Assembly (NCBI RefSeq): GCF_020567525.1
Contig: NZ_JAJCVI010000002.1
Location: forward strand, 682,001-746,000
Length of the DNA stretch: 64,000 bases
Reading direction: 5' to 3'
Origin: Halorubellus salinus
GTDB taxonomy: Archaea; Halobacteriota; Halobacteria; Halobacteriales; Natrialbaceae
A model generated the notes under the pieces. That model ran no database searches. It had not been told where the DNA came from and saw nothing but the letters and a program-made list of their open reading frames with translations. The position numbers and the translations under genes are program-made. Positions within the stretch are counted from its first letter, which is position 1. Every line of letters starts with the position of its first letter. This document shows, in pieces, positions 59,700 through 64,000 of this stretch.

Positions 59700-59710
59700 A
59701 CTTATAAATA
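59700..59710 (+). promoter_or_regulatory. Strong TATA box of the HalX regulator gene
   Basis: ACTTATAAATA is the best TATA match in the window. Transcription would begin near 59732, which excludes the upstream ATG at 59726 and supports the ATG at 59756 with a leader of about 24 nt. Confidence 0.65.
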
Positions 59711-59755
59711 GCTGCCGTGTAGTTCATGGTTAGTGGCCCTGTACGTCGCTCGTAC

Positions 59756-60316
59756 ATGACTGAGGACGCGTGCGTGCTCGTCGTCGACGACGAAGTCCGG
59801 CTGGCCGACATGTTCTCGCGGGTGGTGGGACGCCGGCACGAGACACGGACGGCGTACGGTGGCGAGGAGGCGCTGGAACTCGTCGACGACGACGTCGACG
59901 TCGTGCTCCTGGACCGACGGATGCCCGACAAGACGGGGGACGAGGTGCTCCGCGAGGTGAAGGCGGCGCGCGTGAACTGTCGCGTCGTGATGGTGACGGC
60001 GGTCGACCCGGAGATGGACGTCCTGAAGCTCCCGTTCGACGATTACCTCTGCAAGCCCGTCGAGACGGACGTCCTGCTCGACGTGGTCGACCAGCAACTG
60101 GAGGCGCAGGCGTACGACGACCGGCTCACGGAGTACATGAGCGTCGTCGCGAAACTCGGCGTGCTGGAGGCGACAGCGGCCGAACGCGACCTCGTGGATC
60201 GTGACGCGTACGGCGAGTTGAAGACGCGGGAGGCGGCGCTCCGCGAGGACCTCGAGGCGGCCCTGGAGGAGTTCGACGACGTCGCACGGGCGTTCCGAGC
60301 GATCCCGCGCGCGTGA
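59756..60316 (+). CDS. HalX-type response regulator
   Basis: A 186-residue haloarchaeal response regulator. Residues 5-118 are a receiver with Asp53 (LLDRRMPD), Asp11/Asp12 and the Lys in YLCKPV. Residues about 120-186 are a HalX domain (LEAQAYDDRLTEYMSVVAKLGVLEATAAERDLVDRDAYGELKTREAALREDL), a helical C-terminal domain of unknown action found in haloarchaea. The start is fixed by the TATA box. No histidine kinase is adjacent. Confidence 0.9.
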   Translation: MTEDACVLVVDDEVRLADMFSRVVGRRHETRTAYGGEEALELVDDDVDVVLLDRRMPDKTGDEVLREVKAARVNCRVVMVTAVDPEMDVLKLPFDDYLCKPVETDVLLDVVDQQLEAQAYDDRLTEYMSVVAKLGVLEATAAERDLVDRDAYGELKTREAALREDLEAALEEFDDVARAFRAIPRA

Positions 60317-60337
60317 GTCGTCGCTGCTATCGGCGGG

Positions 60338-61765
60338 TCAGCGTCGCGCTGCGAGCGCGGTGAGTCGGTCGACGAGCGCGTCGGGCGTCTCGGTTGCGAG
60401 TTTCGTCATCGGTTCCTTGCCGTGAGCGCCGCGGTCGACGACGGCGACGGGCCGGTCGTCGTCCCTGGAGTACGCCTGGTGGGCGCCCCAGTCCATCGTG
60501 CCGGGGGCGTCGGCGGGTTCGTCGCGGCGGTCGTACGCGCTGACGGGCCAGTCGAGGTCCTCGAGCGCGTCGGCGACGCGGTCGTCGTAGCGGACGTTGA
60601 CGGCGTACCGGAGTTCGGGGTGGTGTTCGCGGGCGGCGAGGAGGAACCGCGCGACGTGACTGGAGGCGCCGGGGCGGACGCCGCCGGTCGCGCGGACGCC
60701 GCTGTGGGTGGTCGCGAGTCGGCCGTCGACGGCGACGGTGTCGGCGACGCGGTCGGCGTGCGGTGGGGCGCCGACGACGTTCGTGCCGACCTCGGGGAGG
60801 AGTTCCGGGACGGGAGCGGTCGCGTTCTCGAGTGCGGCGACGACGCGGGAGACGTCGCGAGCGACCCGGGTGACGTCCCTGCTGGTGCGTGCGTCGACGA
60901 GATGCTGGACGCTACCTGGGCCCTCGCCGACGTCGTGATGGTACCGGACGGCGCGCTCCATGAGGTCGGTCGCGTCTTCGACCGCGTCGACGAGCGCGCT
61001 CGTCTGGACGCCGTCGTCGGTGTCGTTCCGGGTGCCTTCGCCGGTGACGGGGCTGTCGCGTGCGAGGTTGGCGGTGATGGCGGCGGAGAGCGTGCACCCG
61101 GAACCGTGGGTGGCGGCGTCCGCGACTCGTGGATGCTCGAACGTGTAGACGTCGTCGTCGGCGACGAGGACGTCGGTGACGGTGTCGGCTCGGTCCGCCG
61201 TGTCGTCGCTCTCGTCGAGGTGGCCGCCGGTGACGAGGACGGCGTCGACGCCGGTGTCGCGGATGGCGACGGCGGCGTCGCGGGCGTCGGCGACGCTGTC
61301 GACGTCGCGGTCCGCGAGCACCGCGGCCTCGTCGACGTTCGGCGTGGCGAGCGTGGCGTCCGCGAGCAGGTCGTCGTACGCGCGTTCGGCGGCGCGGTCG
61401 AGGAGGCGGTCGCCGCTGGTCGCGACCATCACGGGGTCGACGACGACGGGCGCGGACACGTCGGCGAGCCGGTCGTGGACGGTCTCGACGACGTCGGCGG
61501 TCGCGAGCATCCCGGTCTTCGCCGCGGCGACCGCGAAGTCGTCGGTGACGGCGTCGACCTGGCCGGCGACCTCGTCGGGCGGGAGGACGTGCGTCGAGTC
61601 CACGCCGCGCGTGTGCTGGGCGGTCGCGGCCGTGATGGCGCTCGTGCCGTGGACGTCGTGCGCGGCGAACGTCTGGAGGTCCGCCTGGACGCCAGCGCCG
61701 CCACCGGAGTCGCTACCGGCGACGGTCAACGCGACCGGACGTGTGACTGGTGCAGGCTCACGCAT
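60338..61765 (-). CDS. thiD: Bifunctional HMP kinase/HMP-phosphate kinase ThiD fused to ThiN (thiamine-phosphate synthase)
   Basis: A 475-residue two-domain thiamine enzyme. Residues 1-290 are ThiD ([71 protein letters not shown] with the catalytic Cys loop), which phosphorylates hydroxymethylpyrimidine twice. Residues about 300-475 are ThiN ([59 protein letters not shown]), which in archaea replaces ThiE to join HMP-PP and thiazole phosphate. The upstream DNA has the direct repeat ACCACC-N8-ACCACC 8-27 bp before the start, whose role is unknown. Confidence 0.94.
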   Translation of the reverse strand: MREPAPVTRPVALTVAGSDSGGGAGVQADLQTFAAHDVHGTSAITAATAQHTRGVDSTHVLPPDEVAGQVDAVTDDFAVAAAKTGMLATADVVETVHDRLADVSAPVVVDPVMVATSGDRLLDRAAERAYDDLLADATLATPNVDEAAVLADRDVDSVADARDAAVAIRDTGVDAVLVTGGHLDESDDTADRADTVTDVLVADDDVYTFEHPRVADAATHGSGCTLSAAITANLARDSPVTGEGTRNDTDDGVQTSALVDAVEDATDLMERAVRYHHDVGEGPGSVQHLVDARTSRDVTRVARDVSRVVAALENATAPVPELLPEVGTNVVGAPPHADRVADTVAVDGRLATTHSGVRATGGVRPGASSHVARFLLAAREHHPELRYAVNVRYDDRVADALEDLDWPVSAYDRRDEPADAPGTMDWGAHQAYSRDDDRPVAVVDRGAHGKEPMTKLATETPDALVDRLTALAARR

Positions 61766-61840
61766 ACGATAACCACCAAGTAGTACCACCTTGTCGTTGT
61801 CGGTCTCGCTGGACGACCCGTCGTCGCTGGTGCCGGAGCG

Positions 61841-62857
61841 TCAGGCGTCGCCGTACTCGGCCGCCAGCGCCTCGAACGCCGCCCAGGACGGGTCCACGTC
61901 CGGATGTTCGAGGCGGTCGCCGTCCACGTAGACGCCAGCGCCGTCGCTGACGCGTCCGATCGCCGCGGCGGTCGCGCCCTCGTCGCGGAGCGCCGCGAGC
62001 GCGTCGTCCACAACGCCTGGGGGGACGGTCGCGACGAGCGTTCCCGCGGACGTACACGCCCACGGGTCGACGTCGAGTTCGCGGCACGTCGCCTCGACGC
62101 CGGGCATGAGCGGGACGCGGTCGCGGTCGACGTCGATGCGGACGCCAGCGCCCGCCGCCACCTCGTTCAGCGCGCCGGCGAGGCCGCCCTCGGTGGCGTC
62201 GTGCATCGCGTGCACGTCCGTCGCCGCCGCAAGCCGAAGGGCTTCGCGGACGCACGACGCGTCGTCGAGCCGCGACTGCGCTGCCGCGAGCGTCGTCTCG
62301 TCGAGTTCGAACCCCTCCGGGTACAGCGTCGTGAGGAGACCCGTCGCCTCCGCCGCCGGGCCGTTCGTCACGAGCACGCGGTCGCCGGGGCGAGCGCCGT
62401 CAGGGCGGACGACGTCGTCGTGCTCGCCGACCGCCATCGCGGTCGCCGCTCCGACCCACGGGAACGAACAACCGCCGTAGCGCGCGGTATGTCCCGTGAG
62501 GACGCTCACGCCGAGGTCTCGGCACTCCGCGTCGACCGTCTCCCAGACCGCCGCGAACGCCTCGTCGGTCATCTCCGGCGGCAGTGAGAACGATATCGCG
62601 AGGTGACTCGGCGGAATGCCGGAAACAGCCACGTCAGCGAGGACGATGGAGAGCGCGAACGCCGCGGCGCGCTCCCAGCCGAGCGCGGGCAGTATCGACA
62701 CGGGGTCCGTCGCGGCGACCAGCGCCGTCCCGTCGACGTCGAGCACACCGAAGTCCACGCCGTGTTTCGGGCCGAGCGCGACGTCGTCGCGCGACGCACC
62801 GAGGTGGTCGAGGACGTGCGCATCGAGGAAATCGCGGTCGACCTTCCCGAGGTCCAT
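61841..62857 (-). CDS. AIR synthase-related protein (HypE-like)
   Basis: A 338-residue member of the PurM/HypE/ThiL/SelD superfamily. It has an N-terminal ATP-binding segment (ALGPKHGVDFGVLDVDGTALVAATDPVSILP), then LADVAVSGIPPSHLAISFSLPP, the phosphate loop TGHTARYG and a C-terminal HAMHDATEGGLAGALNEVAAGAGV as in HypE. It lacks the carbamoyl-acceptor C terminus (PRIC) of true HypE, and no hydrogenase genes are near. It follows thiD-thiN in the same direction. A role in thiamine or another kinase-like step is possible but unproven. The start at 62857 avoids the repeat array upstream. Confidence 0.83.
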   Translation of the reverse strand: MDLGKVDRDFLDAHVLDHLGASRDDVALGPKHGVDFGVLDVDGTALVAATDPVSILPALGWERAAAFALSIVLADVAVSGIPPSHLAISFSLPPEMTDEAFAAVWETVDAECRDLGVSVLTGHTARYGGCSFPWVGAATAMAVGEHDDVVRPDGARPGDRVLVTNGPAAEATGLLTTLYPEGFELDETTLAAAQSRLDDASCVREALRLAAATDVHAMHDATEGGLAGALNEVAAGAGVRIDVDRDRVPLMPGVEATCRELDVDPWACTSAGTLVATVPPGVVDDALAALRDEGATAAAIGRVSDGAGVYVDGDRLEHPDVDPSWAAFEALAAEYGDA

Positions 62858-62906
62858 GCTCGTACTCGCGTCGGCGCCCCGATAGCCGTGGCGATTCCCA
62901 CCCCAC

Positions 62907-62996
62907 CCCGCTTCCGTCTCATCCAGTCCCGCTCCCGTCCCATCCCGCCCCGCTCCCGTCCCATCCCGTCCCGCTCCCGCCCCATCCCGTCCCGCC
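62907..62996. repeat. 21-bp tandem repeat, about four copies, upstream of the AIR synthase-like gene
   Basis: Units at 62907, 62928, 62949 and 62970 share CCCGCTCCCGTCCCATCCCG with a few changes, ending in a partial unit at 62991-62996. The array fills most of the 229-bp gap between the divergent AIR synthase-like gene and the HTH-10 gene, leaving about 50-90 bp on either side for promoters. Confidence 0.92.
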
Positions 62997-63086
62997 AAGG
63001 CACTCGTAGCCGATTTCGCCCGTTCGAGGTCGGTTCTCGCCCCCTGAGGGGCAATACGTATCACGTCACGCACCCTCCCTCTAGCC

Positions 63087-63740
63087 ATGAGCGTCATCGC
63101 AGAGTTCACGGCCGGCGGCGACGACTTCGTCGTCGGTCGGGCGCTCGCCGTCTCGCACGGGTCGACCGTCGACCTGGAGCGCATCGTCCCGCTCGACGAC
63201 GGGTTGTTCCCGTACTGTCGCGTTCGCGGCGAAGCCGACCCGGGGGTGTTCGCCGAGACGCTCGCCGCGAACCCCGCGGTCGAGGGCGTCGTGCACGTCC
63301 CCGACGAGGACGAGGGCGACCTCTACCGCATCACCTGGACCGAGGACGCCGTCGACGACATCCTCGAACTCCTCGTCGAGCACGAGGGACAGGTGCTCGC
63401 CGCGAGCGCGCGAAACGGCCGCTGGCGGTTCCGGCTCCGGTTCCCGTCCACCGCGCTGCTCGCTGACTTCCAGCGAACGACCACGGACGCCGGCATCCCG
63501 CTCGAGGTCGGTCGCGTCTACACCGCAGCGGAATCGACGGACCCCGACTTCGGGTTGACGACCGCGCAGGTGGACGCACTCGTCACCGCCGTCGAGACCG
63601 GGTACTTCCGCGTCCCACGTGGCATCACGACCGCGGACCTCGGGGCGTTACTGGGCATCAGCGACCAGGCGGTGTCCGAACGCATCCGTCGTGGCGTCGA
63701 GACGCTCACGCGGAACGCGCTGAACATCCCGGAACGATAG
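63087..63740 (+). CDS. Bacterio-opsin activator-type HTH (HTH-10) regulator
   Basis: A 217-residue regulator. Residues 1-150 form the N-terminal Bat-type sensory/dimerisation part (SVIAEFTAGGDDFVVGRAL... FRLRFPSTALLADFQRTTTDAGIPLEVGRVY). The C-terminal LTTAQVDALVTAVETGYFRVPRGITTADLGALLGISDQAVSERIRRGVETLTRNAL is the HTH-10 domain. No Cys cluster, unlike the one at 16619-17368. Targets unknown. ATACGTAT sits about 30 bp upstream and may be part of the promoter. Confidence 0.88.
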   Translation: MSVIAEFTAGGDDFVVGRALAVSHGSTVDLERIVPLDDGLFPYCRVRGEADPGVFAETLAANPAVEGVVHVPDEDEGDLYRITWTEDAVDDILELLVEHEGQVLAASARNGRWRFRLRFPSTALLADFQRTTTDAGIPLEVGRVYTAAESTDPDFGLTTAQVDALVTAVETGYFRVPRGITTADLGALLGISDQAVSERIRRGVETLTRNALNIPER

Positions 63741-63790
63741 CGAGGGGGCGGTCGCCGAGCACGCGCCGCCCTCGACGATCCGATCTCGGC

Positions 63791-64000
63791 TCAGTTCGCG
63801 GCCGCGAGTTCGTCGAACAGCGCCGCGACCCGCGCGGCGATCTCGTCGCGGATCGCGACCGCTTCCTCGCGCGTCGCGTCGTCCGGGTCGTCCAGTCCCC
63901 AGTCGCGGTTCTCGCCCGCCCACGACGCCGGACAGACGTCCTCGGCCGCACACCCCATCGTGACGACGTAGTCGCACGCCTGGATCTCGTCGAACGTCAC
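63791..64000 (-). CDS. ArsC-type low-molecular-weight phosphatase/arsenate reductase, C-terminal part (5' end outside window)
   Basis: The last 69 codons of a thioredoxin-coupled arsenate-reductase or low-molecular-weight tyrosine-phosphatase-like protein; the gene continues past the right edge. The visible motif VTMGCAAEDVCPASW matches the second cysteine region of ArsC (VTMGC...VCP), and ENRDWGLDDPDDATREEAVAIRDEIAARVAALFDEL is the usual C-terminal helix. The nucleophile loop C-x5-R at the N terminus is out of view. In haloarchaea such proteins are often linked to arsenic resistance or phosphate metabolism. Confidence 0.85.
   Translation of the reverse strand: MTFDEIQACDYVVTMGCAAEDVCPASWAGENRDWGLDDPDDATREEAVAIRDEIAARVAALFDELAAAN

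Noticed and set aside
61841-63184. A longer form of the AIR synthase-like protein that starts near 63184 and translates the 21-bp repeats
   Set aside because: It would overlap the HTH-10 gene, and the added 110 residues are low-complexity Gly/Asp/Arg. MDLGKVDRDF at 62857 matches a normal start.

Overview
The window is a stretch of chromosome from a halophilic archaeon (class Halobacteria). The DNA is very GC-rich, the predicted proteins are strongly acidic, and the genes are typically archaeal: transcription factor B, translation factor aIF1, Sec61-beta, tRNA methyltransferase Trm1, two bacterio-opsin-activator type (HTH-10) regulators, a HalX response regulator, F420-cofactor enzymes and many TATA-driven leaderless or short-leader genes. 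Genus and species cannot be told from the sequence alone. Genes are densely packed on both strands. I see no rRNA, tRNA, CRISPR array, IS element or prophage. The region looks like ordinary chromosomal backbone with a few accessory genes.

Layout. 1-7.7 kb: end of RNA 3'-phosphate cyclase, KDG kinase, an orphan flavin disulfide reductase, a small heat-shock protein, a small membrane protein, a MutS-related ATPase, an R2-like di-metal oxidase and a glutaredoxin. 7.9-18.2 kb: membrane proteins of unknown role, a PurD-like ATP-grasp enzyme, cobalamin adenosyltransferase, an esterase, a thioredoxin, then a divergent TFB / HTH-10 regulator pair sharing a palindrome, a rhodanese and aIF1. 18.4-22.8 kb: the operon moxR - DUF58 - transglutaminase, with a repeat-born micro-ORF at one junction. 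23-36.2 kb: cold-shock protein, F420 genes (cofE and an LLM oxidoreductase), a Nudix-eIF2B fusion, GTPases EngB and Nog1, a DUF389 transporter-like protein, a Tat-exported peptidoglycan amidase with SH3 repeats, hisE, pdxT and Sec61-beta. 36.3-49.7 kb: thioredoxin, F420:NADP reductase, two receiver-PAS proteins, HAD phosphatase, Trm1, YihY and PAP2 membrane proteins, M32 carboxypeptidase, a SWIM protein and a Na+/H+ antiporter with RCK domains. 49.9-56.3 kb: three tandem long-chain acyl-CoA synthetase genes. 56.5-64 kb: MutS, a HalX regulator, ThiD-ThiN, a HypE-like AIR synthase protein, a second HTH-10 regulator and the end of an ArsC-type phosphatase.

Two things stand out. First, a predicted exported N-acetylmuramoyl-L-alanine amidase with all catalytic residues intact sits in an organism that should have no peptidoglycan; it may be an anti-bacterial weapon. 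Second, several genes carry a short tandem duplication (about 22-42 bp) of their own 3' end, usually including the stop codon, just downstream of the real stop. I count six clear cases in 64 kb. Other short tandem repeats lie in non-coding gaps and in one protein linker. Also notable are the shared palindrome at the TFB and HTH-10 starts and the triplicated acyl-CoA synthetases.
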